The notes: generated by a model from the sequence alone, not told the origin. Counted from the first letter of the stretch, positions 36,896 through 46,629 are shown. The stretch is 64,000 nt of DNA from Elstera cyanobacteriorum (GCF_002251735.1 NZ_NOXS01000031.1:139476-203475), one strand, 5' to 3'. Numbers and translations are program-made.

Positions 36896-37452
36896 TACTT
36901 CTTATCAGCCTGGATATAGGCGGACACGATCTTATCCGGGTTGGTGACCACGCCATTGCGGCTGGGGTCGCCCTTGCGGAGCTTATCGACCGCGTCCATG
37001 CCCGACGAGACCCGGCCCCAAACGGTATACTGCCCGTCGAGGTTCGGCGCGTCGGAGAAGCAGATGAAGAATTGGCTGTCGGCGGAATTCGGGCTTTGCG
37101 CCCGCGCCATCGACACGGTGCCGCGCCGATGCTTTTCGCTGCTAAACTCCTGGTTCAGCTTCACGCCCGACCCGCCCATGCCGGTGCCAGTCGGATCGCC
37201 GCCCTGCGCCATAAAGCCATCGATGACGCGGTGGAAAACGACGCCATTGTAAAAGCCCTGGCGCACCAGTTCCTTAATGCGGGCCACATGCTTCGGCGCA
37301 AGATCCGGGCGCATGTCGATGACGACTTTGCCGGTGGACAATTCCAGCACCAGCGTATCGTCCGGCGCGGCAGCCAGCGTCGGCAAGGACAGCAGCGGTA
37401 GGCTGGCGGCCAGCGCCAGCGCCGCGCGGCGGGTCAGCTTACTCAGCGACAT
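36895..37452 (-). CDS. Secreted cyclophilin-type peptidyl-prolyl isomerase
   Basis: Periplasmic proline isomerase of 185 residues. The signal peptide is about 1-28 (TRRAALALAASLPLLSLPTLAAA, possibly a Tat-like RR start). The cyclophilin core shows FHRVIDGFMAQGGDPTGTG (about 74-92; catalytic Arg in FHRV) and SMARAQSPNSADSQFFI (about 114-130). A 20-residue C-terminal tail follows. It overlaps the preceding cytosolic cyclophilin end by 14 nt and the GNAT gene start, so the three genes form a tight unit. Confidence 0.92.
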   Translation of the reverse strand: MSLSKLTRRAALALAASLPLLSLPTLAAAPDDTLVLELSTGKVVIDMRPDLAPKHVARIKELVRQGFYNGVVFHRVIDGFMAQGGDPTGTGMGGSGVKLNQEFSSEKHRRGTVSMARAQSPNSADSQFFICFSDAPNLDGQYTVWGRVSSGMDAVDKLRKGDPSRNGVVTNPDKIVSAYIQADKK

Positions 37453-37927
37453 CGGCGGCCACCTTCAGCGACACGATTTGATCCGGGTCTTTCACCGCGC
37501 CCGATCCGGGGGCACCGCGCTTAATCGCGTCCACATGCTCGAACCCGTCGATCACCTGGCCCCAAACGGTATATTGGCCGTTGAGGTGCGGCGTCGTGCC
37601 GAAGCAGATGAAGAATTGGCTGTCGGCGCTATCCGGGCTCATGGCGCGGGCCATCGAGCAGGTGCCCTTCACATGCTTGCGGTCGTTGAATTCGGCCTTC
37701 AGCTTCTTGCCCGAGCCACCCGAACCGGTGCCGGTGGGATCGCCGGTCTGGGCCATGAAGCCGTCGATGACGCGGTGGAAGACGATGCCGTCGTAAAAGC
37801 CTTCGCGCGCCAGCTCCTTAATGCGGGCGACATGGTTCGGCGCGCTGTCCGGGTACAATTCGATGGTGACGCGGCCGTCCTTCAGGTCCAGAAACAGCGC
37901 GTTTTCGCGATCGGCAATCTCAACCAT
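37439..37927 (-). CDS. ppiB: Cytosolic cyclophilin-type peptidyl-prolyl isomerase
   Basis: Proline isomerase of 162 residues without signal peptide, PpiB-like. FHRVIDGFMAQTGDPTGTG (about 53-71) and the CSMARAMSPDSADSQFFIC segment (about 92-110) are nearly identical in wording to the secreted copy just downstream, which points to a tandem duplication with later divergence of location. AAGGTAAGAAA gives a good ribosome site. It follows polA at 20 nt on the same strand and is followed by the exported copy with a 14-nt overlap. Confidence 0.93.
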   Translation of the reverse strand: MVEIADRENALFLDLKDGRVTIELYPDSAPNHVARIKELAREGFYDGIVFHRVIDGFMAQTGDPTGTGSGGSGKKLKAEFNDRKHVKGTCSMARAMSPDSADSQFFICFGTTPHLNGQYTVWGQVIDGFEHVDAIKRGAPGSGAVKDPDQIVSLKVAADVAE

Positions 37928-37947
37928 TTTCTTACCTTTTCAGAGAG

Positions 37948-40752
37948 TTAGTGTGCCAAAGCCCAGGTCTGGCCGACCCCGGCTTCGCAAATCAGCGGAA
38001 CGGATAGCACAGACCCGGCGGCCTGTTCCATCACCGGGCGCAGGGTGGCGATGGCGTCGTCCACATGGGCGTCGGGGACTTCGAAGACCAGTTCGTCGTG
38101 TACCGTCAGCAGCGGTTTGGCGGGCAGCTTGGTTTCCGCCAGAACTTTGCTGACCTGGATCATCGCCCGCTTCATAATGTCGGCGGCCGTGCCTTGCAGG
38201 GGGGCGTTGATCGCTTGGCGTTCGGCGAAAGCCCGGCGGGCGGCGTTCTTATCCAGGATCGTCGGCACCCAGCAGCGCCGCCCGAAGAGGGTGGTGACGA
38301 ACTGCTGTTCCTTCGCCAGCGCCTTCATCCGGTCCATATAGGCGCGGATGCCGGGGTAGCGTTCGAAATAGGCGCGGATGAAGGCCTGCGCCTGACCTTG
38401 CGACACACCGATGTTTTGGGCGAGGCCGAAGGCGCTCATCCCATAAATGATCCCGAAGTTGATGGCCTTCGCCTTGCGGCGGGTTTCCTTATCCATCGTC
38501 TCCAGCGGTACCTCGAAGACCTGCGAGGCGGTGAGCGCGTGAATATCGACCCCGGCGGCAAAAGCATCCTTCAGCGCGTCGATCCCCGCCACTTCGGCCA
38601 GCAGGCGCAATTCGATTTGGCTATAATCGATCGAGATCAGCTTGCTGCCCGCAGGCGCAACAAAGGCTTCGCGGATCTTGCGGCCTTCTTCGGTGCGGAT
38701 GGGGATATTCTGCAAATTCGGATCGGAGGAGGAGAGGCGCCCGGTGGTGGTGGTCGCCAGCGCGTAGGACGTATGGACGCGGCCCGTACGCGGGTTGATC
38801 TGCTCCAGCAGCGCATCGGCATAGGTCGATTTCAGCTTGGCGAGCTGGCGATAATCCAGCACCAGCCCCGGTACTGGGTGGGCCGCGCGCAGCCCTTCCA
38901 GCACGTCCGACGCGGTGGAGAAATTCTCGGTCTTGCTGGTCTTGCCCTGATCGGTCAGGCCGAGTTTGCCAAAGAGAATATCGCCCAATTGCTTGGGGGA
39001 GGCGATGTTGAACACTTCGCCCGCCGCCGCGTGAATCTGGCTTTCCAGCACCGCCATCCGCGCGCCGAAATCCGCCGAAAGTTCCTTCAGCCGGTTGCGG
39101 TCAAGCATCGCGCCTTCCTGCTCCATCGCCGAAATCACGGTGGGCAGCGGGCGTTCGATGGTTTCATAAAGATGCACCTGCCGTTCGATCAGCAGGCGGG
39201 CCTTCAGCAGATGATAGAGCCGCAGCGTCACATCGGCGTCTTCGGCGGCATAGGCGAGGGCTTTATCCAGCGGCACTTCGGCAAAGCTTATTTGCTTTTT
39301 GCCCTTCCCGCAGACCTCCTCATAGGAAATCGTCGTGATGCCGAGATGACGGTCGGCCAACTCGTCCATGCCGTGCCCATGCTTGCCGCCGTCCAGCACA
39401 TAGGACAGCAGCATCGTATCGTCATAGGGCGCGATGGTCAGGCCATGCTGGGCCAGCACGATCATATCGTACTTTAGGTTCTGGCCGATTTTCAGCACGG
39501 TGGGATCGGCGAGCAGCGGTTTCAGCGCGGCAATCGCCTCGGCCAGCGGAATTTGCTCAGGGCGCGCATTGCCAAGATCAAGCTCCCCTTTGGCGGCGCC
39601 GTGGCCGAGCGGAATATAGCAGGCCTCCCCCGGCGTCACCGCTAAGGACACGCCGACCAAATCGGCGGCATTGGCCGATAGGCTGGTGGTTTCGGTATCG
39701 ACGGCGACCAGCCCGACCGCATGGGCGCGGGCGATCCAATGGTGCAGCCGGTCGAGGCTTTGCACCAGCCCGTAATTCCGGGGCGCATCGGCGGGTTTGG
39801 GCACGTCTGCCGTTCCCGGCGCGGCGGGAACCGTCGGCGCGGGCGTCGCGGCGGCGCGGGCGGTGGCGAGCTTTACCCCCTCCGGCCCGACCAGCTTTGA
39901 CAGCAGGGAGCGGAAGTTCTGCGTTGCCAGAAAATCCTTCAACACCTCCGCATCGGGGGCGCGTTTGTCGAGGTCCGGCAGGGCAACGGGCAGGGGGGCG
40001 TCTTCGCGCAGGCGCACGAGTTCGCGGGAAACCCGGGCCAGTTCGGCATTGTCGATCAGCGCTTGGCGGCGCTTGGGCTGTTTGATTTCTTCCGCCCGCG
40101 CCAGCAGCGTATCGAGATCACCATAGGTATTGATCAGTTCGGCGGCGGTCTTTTGGCCGATGCCGGGAACGCCCGGCACATTATCCGTGCTGTCGCCCAT
40201 CAGCGCCTGCACGTCCACGACCTTTTCCGGCGGAACGCCGAATTTTTCCACCACTTCCGCCGGGCCGATGGTTTTATTCTTCATCGGATCGAGCAGCGAC
40301 ACACCGGGGCGGATAAGCTGCATGAGGTCTTTGTCGGAGGAGACGATCACCACATCGCCGCCCTCGGCCACTTCGGCGGCGGCATAGGCGGCGATCAGAT
40401 CGTCGGCCTCGAACCCCTCAAGCTCAATCGCGGGCACGTTGAAGGCGCGCGTTGCCTCCCGCACCAGGGCGAACTGCGGGATCAGGTCTTCCGGCGCGGG
40501 CGGGCGATGGGCCTTATAGGCGGGGTAGAGTTCGGTGCGGAAGGAATGGCGCGATACGTCGAAAATAACCGCGACCCGTTCCGCCCCTGCATCCCCCAAA
40601 AGCCGCGCCAGCATATTGGTAAAGCCATAGACGGCATTCACCTGCACCCCATCAGGGCGCGTCATCGGTGGCAGCGCGTGATAGGCCCGGAAGATAAACG
40701 CCGAGCCATCGACGAGGTAAAGCGTCTTACCGGTCTTGCTATCCTGGGGCAC
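37948..40752 (-). CDS. polA: DNA polymerase I
   Basis: Repair and Okazaki-processing polymerase, 934 residues. Order: 5'-3' exonuclease (about 1-290; LYLVDGSAFIFRAYHAL at the start, FDVSRHSFRTELYPAYK), 3'-5' exonuclease with intact motif I (VAVDTETTSL, about 350), and polymerase with motif A (LISIDYSQIELRLLAEV, about 705) and the O-helix/motif B region (RRKAKAINFGIIYG). Proofreading acidic residues appear present, unlike in Taq-type enzymes. The start is GTG 40752, 4 nt past the zinc-finger gene stop, so it is coupled to it. Followed at 20 nt by ppiB. Confidence 0.96.
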   Translation of the reverse strand: MPQDSKTGKTLYLVDGSAFIFRAYHALPPMTRPDGVQVNAVYGFTNMLARLLGDAGAERVAVIFDVSRHSFRTELYPAYKAHRPPAPEDLIPQFALVREATRAFNVPAIELEGFEADDLIAAYAAAEVAEGGDVVIVSSDKDLMQLIRPGVSLLDPMKNKTIGPAEVVEKFGVPPEKVVDVQALMGDSTDNVPGVPGIGQKTAAELINTYGDLDTLLARAEEIKQPKRRQALIDNAELARVSRELVRLREDAPLPVALPDLDKRAPDAEVLKDFLATQNFRSLLSKLVGPEGVKLATARAAATPAPTVPAAPGTADVPKPADAPRNYGLVQSLDRLHHWIARAHAVGLVAVDTETTSLSANAADLVGVSLAVTPGEACYIPLGHGAAKGELDLGNARPEQIPLAEAIAALKPLLADPTVLKIGQNLKYDMIVLAQHGLTIAPYDDTMLLSYVLDGGKHGHGMDELADRHLGITTISYEEVCGKGKKQISFAEVPLDKALAYAAEDADVTLRLYHLLKARLLIERQVHLYETIERPLPTVISAMEQEGAMLDRNRLKELSADFGARMAVLESQIHAAAGEVFNIASPKQLGDILFGKLGLTDQGKTSKTENFSTASDVLEGLRAAHPVPGLVLDYRQLAKLKSTYADALLEQINPRTGRVHTSYALATTTTGRLSSSDPNLQNIPIRTEEGRKIREAFVAPAGSKLISIDYSQIELRLLAEVAGIDALKDAFAAGVDIHALTASQVFEVPLETMDKETRRKAKAINFGIIYGMSAFGLAQNIGVSQGQAQAFIRAYFERYPGIRAYMDRMKALAKEQQFVTTLFGRRCWVPTILDKNAARRAFAERQAINAPLQGTAADIMKRAMIQVSKVLAETKLPAKPLLTVHDELVFEVPDAHVDDAIATLRPVMEQAAGSVLSVPLICEAGVGQTWALAH

Positions 40753-40756
40753 GGGC

Positions 40757-40948
40757 TTAATGGCCGCCGTGGCTCTTGGCGCCTTCCTTCAGCACATATT
40801 CGCGGCCGCAATAGGGGCATTCCACCCGGCCACCGGCTTCGATATTGAGGAAAACGCGCGGATGCCCCAGGGCTGCCCCGTCGCCATCGCAGGCAACCGT
40901 GGTGGTATCGACCAGAATGGTTTCGACCGGCTTATGCGCAGCAGTCAT
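40757..40948 (-). CDS. CHCC-type zinc-finger protein
   Basis: A 63-residue zinc-binding protein with the CHCC set Cys20, His29, Cys44 and Cys47 (VACDGDGAALGHP ... VECPYCGREY), matching the bacterial zf-CHCC family related to the NDUFS6 subunit of complex I. Function in bacteria is unclear. It sits right upstream of polA with a 4-nt gap, a common alphaproteobacterial arrangement. The C-terminus is basic and His-rich (EGAKSHGGH). Confidence 0.85.
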   Translation of the reverse strand: MTAAHKPVETILVDTTTVACDGDGAALGHPRVFLNIEAGGRVECPYCGREYVLKEGAKSHGGH

Positions 40949-41017
40949 CGTCGCTTCCTTATGCGGGGACCAGTGTCGCGCGGATCATAGCGGAGCGGAG
41001 CCAGCGATCAAGCCCGC

Positions 41018-41047
41018 AAAACCGAGAGAGCCCTTGGGCTTTCCCGG
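41018..41047 (-). terminator. Terminator after the cytochrome c gene
   Basis: On the minus strand CCGGGAAAGCCC and GGGCTCTCTCGG (41047 down to 41022) form a mostly paired hairpin followed by TTTT (41021-41018). It lies 15 nt past the cytochrome c stop, before the zinc-finger gene. Confidence 0.55.
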
Positions 41048-41062
41048 TGCCTGCCAGCAGGT

Positions 41063-41440
41063 CTACTTCGTCGCGTCCTTCAGGTAGGCGATCAGATTTT
41101 CCAGTTCTGCCGGGTTTTTGATGCCGACGAAGGCCATTTTGTTGCCTGCAACCATATTTTTGGGATCGGTCACATAGGCTTTGATCGTATCGGTATCCCA
41201 GGTGACGCCAGCAGACTTCATCGCGGGGGAATAGGCAAAGCCTTCCTTACTGCCCGCCTTCCGTCCAAAGACGCCGTTGAGACCCGGGCCGACGCCGTTT
41301 TTGCCGCTGGCATCGACCGTATGGCAAACCTTGCATTTGGTGGTGAAAACCTTCTGCCCGGCGGCGGCATCGCCATCGGCCAGGGCGGGAAGCGTCAGCA
41401 GCAGCGGGGCGGCGGCGAGAAGGGCGGACAGACGGCGCAT
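41063..41440 (-). CDS. Periplasmic class I c-type cytochrome (cytochrome c2-like)
   Basis: Soluble electron carrier of 125 residues from Met 41440. Signal peptide about 1-22 (LLTLPALADG), heme attachment CKVCH (Cys36, Cys39, proximal His40), and a distal Met102 ligand in GNKMAFVGI. The middle part GPGLNGVFGRKAGSKEGFAYSPAM (51-74) is typical of cytochrome c2/c550. An upstream in-frame Met at 41509 would destroy the signal peptide. Likely carries electrons between the bc1 complex and a terminal oxidase; the partner is not visible here. Confidence 0.92.
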   Translation of the reverse strand: MRRLSALLAAAPLLLTLPALADGDAAAGQKVFTTKCKVCHTVDASGKNGVGPGLNGVFGRKAGSKEGFAYSPAMKSAGVTWDTDTIKAYVTDPKNMVAGNKMAFVGIKNPAELENLIAYLKDATK

Positions 41441-41515
41441 TGATGGTTCCTTCGCTAATAAAGCCAACGCCCACCCTAGCGGGGGGCGCTTTGGCTCAAC
41501 CTGATCCATATCAAG

Positions 41516-42547
41516 TTAGCGTGAAATTCCATCGGCTGTGGGATGGGGTAGGGCGCGGCGGATTGCCTCTGGCAGAAGTCTCAGCAACAGCCCCCGCAGG
41601 GCCTGCCATCCGGCGCTGAGCAACAAAATCAGCGCGCCAAGCAGCAGGAGCGCGAAGGTGACCGACAGGTCTTCGGTCGATAGCCCGTTGCGACCGAGGT
41701 AGCTGATCGCCACCCCGGCATAGACCAGCCCTGAAACAAGGATCGCCCGCCGGTCTGCCGCCAGCGCCACCAGGGCGAGGGCCGCGAAGAGCGCCAGGGT
41801 TACTTCCGGGCGGCTGTTATTCTCCAGCGCATCGGCCCAATGCATCACCGGATGCACGATCAGCGGCGCCGCCAGCAGATGCAGCCAAAAGGCCATGTCG
41901 GTGCGTCGCGTCTCCCGGTTCGGGTCGCTGTAATCGAGCCGCAGGGCGAGCAGGAAGAAGATCACCCCGCTCAGCACCATCAGATACGGCAGCAGCAGTT
42001 CGGCGGTCTTTGGGGTGGCGGCGAACAGCAGGGCGATCAGCAGCACCATCAGCGCGGCGCCCCCTGCGGCGGGCGCGATGGGCAGGCGGAAGCGGCGGTA
42101 GTGCAGATAGGCCGCCCCGGCGGCAAATATGGCAGGTACGATAAAACTGCCCGCCGCCAGAATTTCGAATATCGCGCCATCATGCTTGCCCGGCATCAGG
42201 CCGAGCACGGCGAAGAAGGTGGCGCCGACGAAAGCCCCAAGCAACAGAATGCTCGGCAGCGCCATCCGCCGCTTGCGGGTGAAAAATTCGGCAAGCCCCC
42301 AGGACACCAGCGCCAGCGCGCCCCCCGTTCCGGCCATGCCCAGCCCGCCGAGGAAAATCCCCAGCGCCGTCAGAAAAAGCACGATCCCGATCGCCACGAA
42401 AATATCGCCGAAACCGGTGATAAAGCGCAGCTTTTCAGGATCGTCCGCCGGGGCTTCTGCCCCTGCCAGCGCGCGGAGTTGATCGGCCTGGAGCGCGGTT
42501 ATAATGCCGCGTGTGACGGCTTGGGTAAGGGTCGCGTTAGAGATCAT
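41516..42547 (-). CDS. Multispanning membrane protein, unknown function
   Basis: A 343-residue protein: a cytoplasmic N-terminal segment (TQAVTRGIITALQADQLRAL, about 8-27) reminiscent of the DUF2157-type start, then about ten hydrophobic helices from residue 45 to 320, ending in a basic tail. No motif I can tie to transport or catalysis. It starts 4 nt before the isochorismatase-like gene stop is left behind (that gene ends at 42552), so the two are cotranscribed. DUF2157 or DUF4401 relatives are possible assignments. Confidence 0.6.
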   Translation of the reverse strand: MISNATLTQAVTRGIITALQADQLRALAGAEAPADDPEKLRFITGFGDIFVAIGIVLFLTALGIFLGGLGMAGTGGALALVSWGLAEFFTRKRRMALPSILLLGAFVGATFFAVLGLMPGKHDGAIFEILAAGSFIVPAIFAAGAAYLHYRRFRLPIAPAAGGAALMVLLIALLFAATPKTAELLLPYLMVLSGVIFFLLALRLDYSDPNRETRRTDMAFWLHLLAAPLIVHPVMHWADALENNSRPEVTLALFAALALVALAADRRAILVSGLVYAGVAISYLGRNGLSTEDLSVTFALLLLGALILLLSAGWQALRGLLLRLLPEAIRRALPHPTADGISR

Positions 42548-42551
42548 GGCG

Positions 42552-43115
42552 TTAGCGTTCCGTTACCGCTTCGGCCGTCGTGATCACCGTGCAATATTCC
42601 CCGTCGAGATTGGCCAGCGACATTGCGTGCACATCGTCGGCGGGGTGATATTTGCCGGTCCAATCTTTGCGGCCGAAGGTAAAGCAGCCATCTTCAACCA
42701 GATAAGTATTGAACCCCAGGTTGCCCGCCATGCGCACGGTGGCTTCCACCGAGTTATTGGTAATGACCCCGGCGATCACCAGCGCGCGAAACCCGGCGGC
42801 CAGCAGCAGCGCATCAAGATCGGTGCCGATGAAGGCGCTATTGGTTTGCTTCGCGATAATCGGTTCGCCCGGCAGCGGTTCGGCTTCCGGCTTAAAAGCA
42901 TGCAGCGGCTGGCCGGCGCGATAGGTCGAGTGCGGCGAGACCGAATCGTGCCGCACGTGCCAGACCGGCCAGCTTTGCGCCCGCCAATGGGCTAGCAGGT
43001 GCGCGATATTGGCTTCGGCGGCGGGATTATTACGCTCCCCCCACGACGGATCGTCGATCGCCTTTTGCAGGTCGATCAGCAGCAGCACGGCGCCGGGCGG
43101 TGGTAACGTTTTCAT
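42552..43115 (-). CDS. Isochorismatase-fold hydrolase with Ser in place of the catalytic Cys
   Basis: A 187-residue Rossmann-like hydrolase. The triad Asp15 (LLLIDLQ) and Lys89 (IIAKQTNSAF) of the cysteine hydrolase family are kept, but the nucleophile position in GVITNNSVEATVR is Ser122, where amidase and nicotinamidase members have Cys. A known-looking NNSVEAT subfamily exists in proteobacteria, so the change is probably ancestral, and it may work as a true isochorismatase-type (Cys-independent) enzyme. Substrate unknown. It precedes the membrane protein gene by 4 nt. Confidence 0.8.
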   Translation of the reverse strand: MKTLPPPGAVLLLIDLQKAIDDPSWGERNNPAAEANIAHLLAHWRAQSWPVWHVRHDSVSPHSTYRAGQPLHAFKPEAEPLPGEPIIAKQTNSAFIGTDLDALLLAAGFRALVIAGVITNNSVEATVRMAGNLGFNTYLVEDGCFTFGRKDWTGKYHPADDVHAMSLANLDGEYCTVITTAEAVTER

Positions 43116-43334
43116 AGAAGAGAGGGTCCGTCAGGGCTGCGCGAAACGCAAGGCCGATCTGCGACGGACGCGCCAGATCGTCGGGAGGGCAGAGCATCCT
43201 TGCAATGATCGCTCACAAAACCATCTGTTTAGGCGCTAAAAAGAACATACTGCTGCCTTGGCGGCAGAGGAAAAGCCGCCGTATGGTGGGCGGCACAAAA
43301 ACGAATGGGTTCCTGGGCGAGGAGTAAAGGTCAC

Positions 43335-45167
43335 ATGCCGGCGTATCGTTCCAAAACATCGACCAGCGGCCGCAATATGGCAGGCGCGCGCGCCCTGTGG
43401 CGGGCCACCGGGATGCGCGACGGCGATTTCGGTAAGCCGATTATCGCCATTGCCAATTCCTTCACCCAATTCGTGCCGGGCCATGTGCATCTGAAAGACC
43501 TGGGGCAGTTGGTGGCCGGGGCGGTGGAGCGCGCGGGCGGTGTTGCCAAGGAATTCAACACCATCGCCGTCGATGACGGGATCGCGATGGGCCATGACGG
43601 CATGCTTTATTCGCTGCCGTCGCGCGACCTGATCGCCGACTCGGTTGAATATATGGTCAACGCCCATTGCGCCGATGCCATCGTTTGCATCTCCAACTGC
43701 GATAAGATCACCCCGGGCATGCTGATGGCCGCGATGCGCCTCAATGTGCCGGTGATCTTCGTATCGGGCGGCCCGATGGAAGCCGGGAAGGTCGTGCTGC
43801 AAAGCGGCCAGAAGCGGGCGCTCGATCTCGTCGATGCGATGGTGGCGGCGGCGGATTCGGAAGTCAGCGATAGCGATGTGAATGCCATCGAGCGTTCGGC
43901 CTGCCCAACCTGCGGGTCGTGTTCGGGCATGTTTACCGCCAATTCGATGAACTGCCTGACCGAAGCCCTGGGCCTGTCGCTGCCCGGCAATGGGTCGGTG
44001 CTGGCAACCCACGCCGACCGCGAACGGCTGTTCCTGGAAGCGGGCAGCCGCATCGTCGAGCTGGCCAAACGCTATTACGAGCAGAACGACGCTTCCGTCC
44101 TGCCGCGCAATATCGCCACCTTCAAGGCGTTCGAAAACGCCATGACGCTGGATATTGCGATGGGCGGTTCGACCAATACGGTCCTGCATCTGCTCGCCGC
44201 GGCCTTCGAGGCGGAAGTGCCGTTTACCATGAAGGATATCGACCGCCTGTCGCGCCGCGTGCCGGTGCTGTCGAAGGTCGCGCCCGCGAAGTCCGACGTG
44301 CATATGGAAGACGTGCATCGGGCGGGCGGCATTATGGCCATCCTCGGCGAGTTGGATCGCGCCGGGTTGCTGACCACCGATGTGCCGACCGTGCATTCGG
44401 CCACCCTGGCCGACGCGCTGAATACTTGGGACGTGAAGCGCAATCCGTCAGAGGACGTGCAGACCTTCTACCGCGCCGCGCCGGGCGGTATCCCGACCCA
44501 GAAGGCTTTCTCCCAAGCCGCCCGCTACGACAGTCTCGATACCGACCGCCAGGGCGGCGTCATCCGGTCGGCGGAGCATGCTTTCTCGAAAGACGGCGGC
44601 CTCGCCGTGCTCTACGGCAATATTGCCGAACAAGGCTGCATCGTGAAGACCGCCGGGGTGAAGGACGGTATGCTTTCCTTCACCGGCACCGCCCGCGTTT
44701 TCGAAAGCCAGGACGACGCTGTGACCGGCATTCTCAATGATACGGTCAAGCCGGGCGATGTGGTGATCGTGCGCTACGAAGGGCCGAAGGGCGGGCCGGG
44801 CATGCAGGAAATGCTCTATCCGACCAGCTACCTGAAGTCGAAGAAGCTCGATCACCTGTGCGCCCTGGTCACCGATGGCCGTTTCTCCGGCGGGTCGTCG
44901 GGCCTGTCCATCGGTCACGTCTCGCCGGAAGCGGCGGATGGCGGGCTGATCGGGCTGGTGCAGGATGGCGACCGCATCGAGATCGATATTCCCACCCGCC
45001 GCATTCATCTGGCGGTTGACGAGGCGACTCTTGCCGCCCGCCGCGCCGCCCAGGATGCCGCCGGGTGGACGCCGGCCCAGCCGCGCCCGCGCAAAGTATC
45101 GGCGGCGCTGCGGGCCTATGCGGCGCTGACCACCAGCGCGTCCACTGGCGCCGTGCGGAAGATTTAA
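43335..45167 (+). CDS. ilvD: Dihydroxy-acid dehydratase
   Basis: Iron-sulfur enzyme of valine, isoleucine and pantothenate synthesis, 610 residues from ATG 43335 (GAGGAG upstream). The N-terminus [20 protein letters not shown] matches E. coli IlvD, which supports this start over the 10-codon extension. Cluster ligand Cys122 (NCDKITPGM) and the [11 protein letters not shown] motif are present, as expected for the [4Fe-4S] type. The alone-standing gene has a 219-bp upstream region with no element I could name and a strong terminator after it. Confidence 0.96.
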   Translation: MPAYRSKTSTSGRNMAGARALWRATGMRDGDFGKPIIAIANSFTQFVPGHVHLKDLGQLVAGAVERAGGVAKEFNTIAVDDGIAMGHDGMLYSLPSRDLIADSVEYMVNAHCADAIVCISNCDKITPGMLMAAMRLNVPVIFVSGGPMEAGKVVLQSGQKRALDLVDAMVAAADSEVSDSDVNAIERSACPTCGSCSGMFTANSMNCLTEALGLSLPGNGSVLATHADRERLFLEAGSRIVELAKRYYEQNDASVLPRNIATFKAFENAMTLDIAMGGSTNTVLHLLAAAFEAEVPFTMKDIDRLSRRVPVLSKVAPAKSDVHMEDVHRAGGIMAILGELDRAGLLTTDVPTVHSATLADALNTWDVKRNPSEDVQTFYRAAPGGIPTQKAFSQAARYDSLDTDRQGGVIRSAEHAFSKDGGLAVLYGNIAEQGCIVKTAGVKDGMLSFTGTARVFESQDDAVTGILNDTVKPGDVVIVRYEGPKGGPGMQEMLYPTSYLKSKKLDHLCALVTDGRFSGGSSGLSIGHVSPEAADGGLIGLVQDGDRIEIDIPTRRIHLAVDEATLAARRAAQDAAGWTPAQPRPRKVSAALRAYAALTTSASTGAVRKI

Positions 45168-45177
45168 GGGACTGCGG

Positions 45178-45209
45178 ACGGTCGGGGGCGCCACCCCCGA
45201 CCGTTTCTT
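45178..45209. terminator. Terminator between convergent ilvD and MocR genes
   Basis: ACGGTCGGGGG (45178-45188) pairs perfectly with CCCCCGACCGT (45194-45204) around CGCCA and is followed by TTCTT. It lies 10 nt past the ilvD stop and reaches the convergent regulator stop at 45208, so it can serve ilvD and possibly both. Confidence 0.75.
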
Positions 45210-46608
45210 AGCGCTGGCCCAGGTGGTGCCCCAAGACCGTAAACAGGCGCGGGTCCAGCGATTGGGCGACGTTGAAGCGTAGAAAGCCGCTGGCCGATTG
45301 GGCGGCACTGAACACATTACCAGGGGCGAGGATTACCTTATCCGCCAGCGCCCGGCGCGACAGATCGGCGGCATCCAGCCCATCCGGTAGTTTGGCCCAT
45401 AAGAACATACCGCCGCGCGGCTCCAACCACGGGGTGATCCCCAGCGGTTTTAGTTTGCGGATGGTTTGCGACATGGCGCGGGCCAAGCGGGCGCGCACGC
45501 TATCCATATGCTTCCGATAGCTACCGTCTTTCAGCACGGCCAGCACCAGTTCCGCCCCCAAGCGCCCGCCGCCGAAGGAGGTGGCGATTTTGAGATCGAC
45601 CAGCCCATCGATCCAATCGGGCCGGGCGGCGATATAGCCGCAGCGCGCGGCGGCGGACAGGGATTTCGAGAAACTGCCGATGCGCACCACCCGGTTCAGC
45701 CCGTCGAAGGCGGCGAGGCGCGGCGCCGGTTCGGTCTCGAAATCGGCGAAAATATCATCCTCCGCAATGATCAGATTATGGGCTTCCGCCAGTTTCAGCA
45801 GCCGGAAGGCGATCAGCGGCGATAGGGTGGCGCCGGTTGGATTATGCAGGGCGGCGTTGGTGATATAAAGGCGCGGGCGGTGTTCCGCCAAGGCGGCGGC
45901 GAAAGCCTCGAGATCCGGCCCCTGCGGCGTATAGGGCACGCCGATGATCGTGGCGCGATGGGCGCGCAGCAGGGCGTGGAAGTTGAAGTAGCAAGGATCA
46001 TCGACCAGCACACAATCGCCCGGTTGCAACAGCAGACGGCAGAGAAGGTCGATGGCCTGTGTGCCGGATTCGGTGAGCATGATCTGATCCGGTACAGTTT
46101 CGATACCCTGATCGGCCATCCGCCGCGCCAGCAGTAAGCGCAGGGCGGGCAGCCCGAGGGGGGAGCCATAGTCGGTAAACGGCGCCATGTCCGGCGCGCG
46201 GGCGAAGCCGCGCAAGGCCCGGCGTAAACTACCGTCCGGCAACCAGTCTGACGGCAACCAACCGCAGCCGGGCTTCAGCATATGCTCCCCAGCGTCCAGC
46301 GAGTAGCGCGAGACCCAGAAGGGATCGATTTCCCGATCCAGGCGCGGGCCGATATCGGCGAGGCTGAGCGGCGGCAAGGCGCCCGCAACATAAAAGCCCG
46401 ACCCAGCCCGGGCGCGGATGATCCCTTCGGCGCTCAGGCGGTCATAGGCCTCCACCACCGTCGATTTCGAGACGGTGAGACTTTCCGCCAGCGCCCGGAT
46501 GGACGGTAGTTTCGCCCCCGGCACCAGCGCACGGGCGGCGATGCGGCCCCGGATGATTTGCATAACCTGATCGACCAGCGTGCTGGAGGCTGCAAGGACC
46601 GTCATCAC
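45208..46608 (-). CDS. MocR-type GntR/aminotransferase fusion regulator
   Basis: A 466-residue transcription factor joining a GntR winged helix (about 8-78; LPSIRALAESLTVSKSTVVE and YDRLSAEGIIRARAGSG) to a fold type I aminotransferase domain (about 100-460) with a predicted PLP Lys in RIGSFSKSLSAAARCGYI. Such proteins sense PLP or amino compounds (for example PdxR, GabR). It is divergent from an EamA exporter across 109 bp, so it probably controls that exporter. The gap contains an ACAGTT/AACTGT inverted pair. Confidence 0.9.
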   Translation of the reverse strand: MMTVLAASSTLVDQVMQIIRGRIAARALVPGAKLPSIRALAESLTVSKSTVVEAYDRLSAEGIIRARAGSGFYVAGALPPLSLADIGPRLDREIDPFWVSRYSLDAGEHMLKPGCGWLPSDWLPDGSLRRALRGFARAPDMAPFTDYGSPLGLPALRLLLARRMADQGIETVPDQIMLTESGTQAIDLLCRLLLQPGDCVLVDDPCYFNFHALLRAHRATIIGVPYTPQGPDLEAFAAALAEHRPRLYITNAALHNPTGATLSPLIAFRLLKLAEAHNLIIAEDDIFADFETEPAPRLAAFDGLNRVVRIGSFSKSLSAAARCGYIAARPDWIDGLVDLKIATSFGGGRLGAELVLAVLKDGSYRKHMDSVRARLARAMSQTIRKLKPLGITPWLEPRGGMFLWAKLPDGLDAADLSRRALADKVILAPGNVFSAAQSASGFLRFNVAQSLDPRLFTVLGHHLGQR

Positions 46609-46629
46609 CGTCTCCCTAAATTGATCAGT

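Noticed and set aside
38065-39477. 470-codon plus-strand open frame
   Set aside because: Antisense to polA with His/Gln/Arg-rich composition typical of a high-G+C shadow; no ribosome site or family motif.
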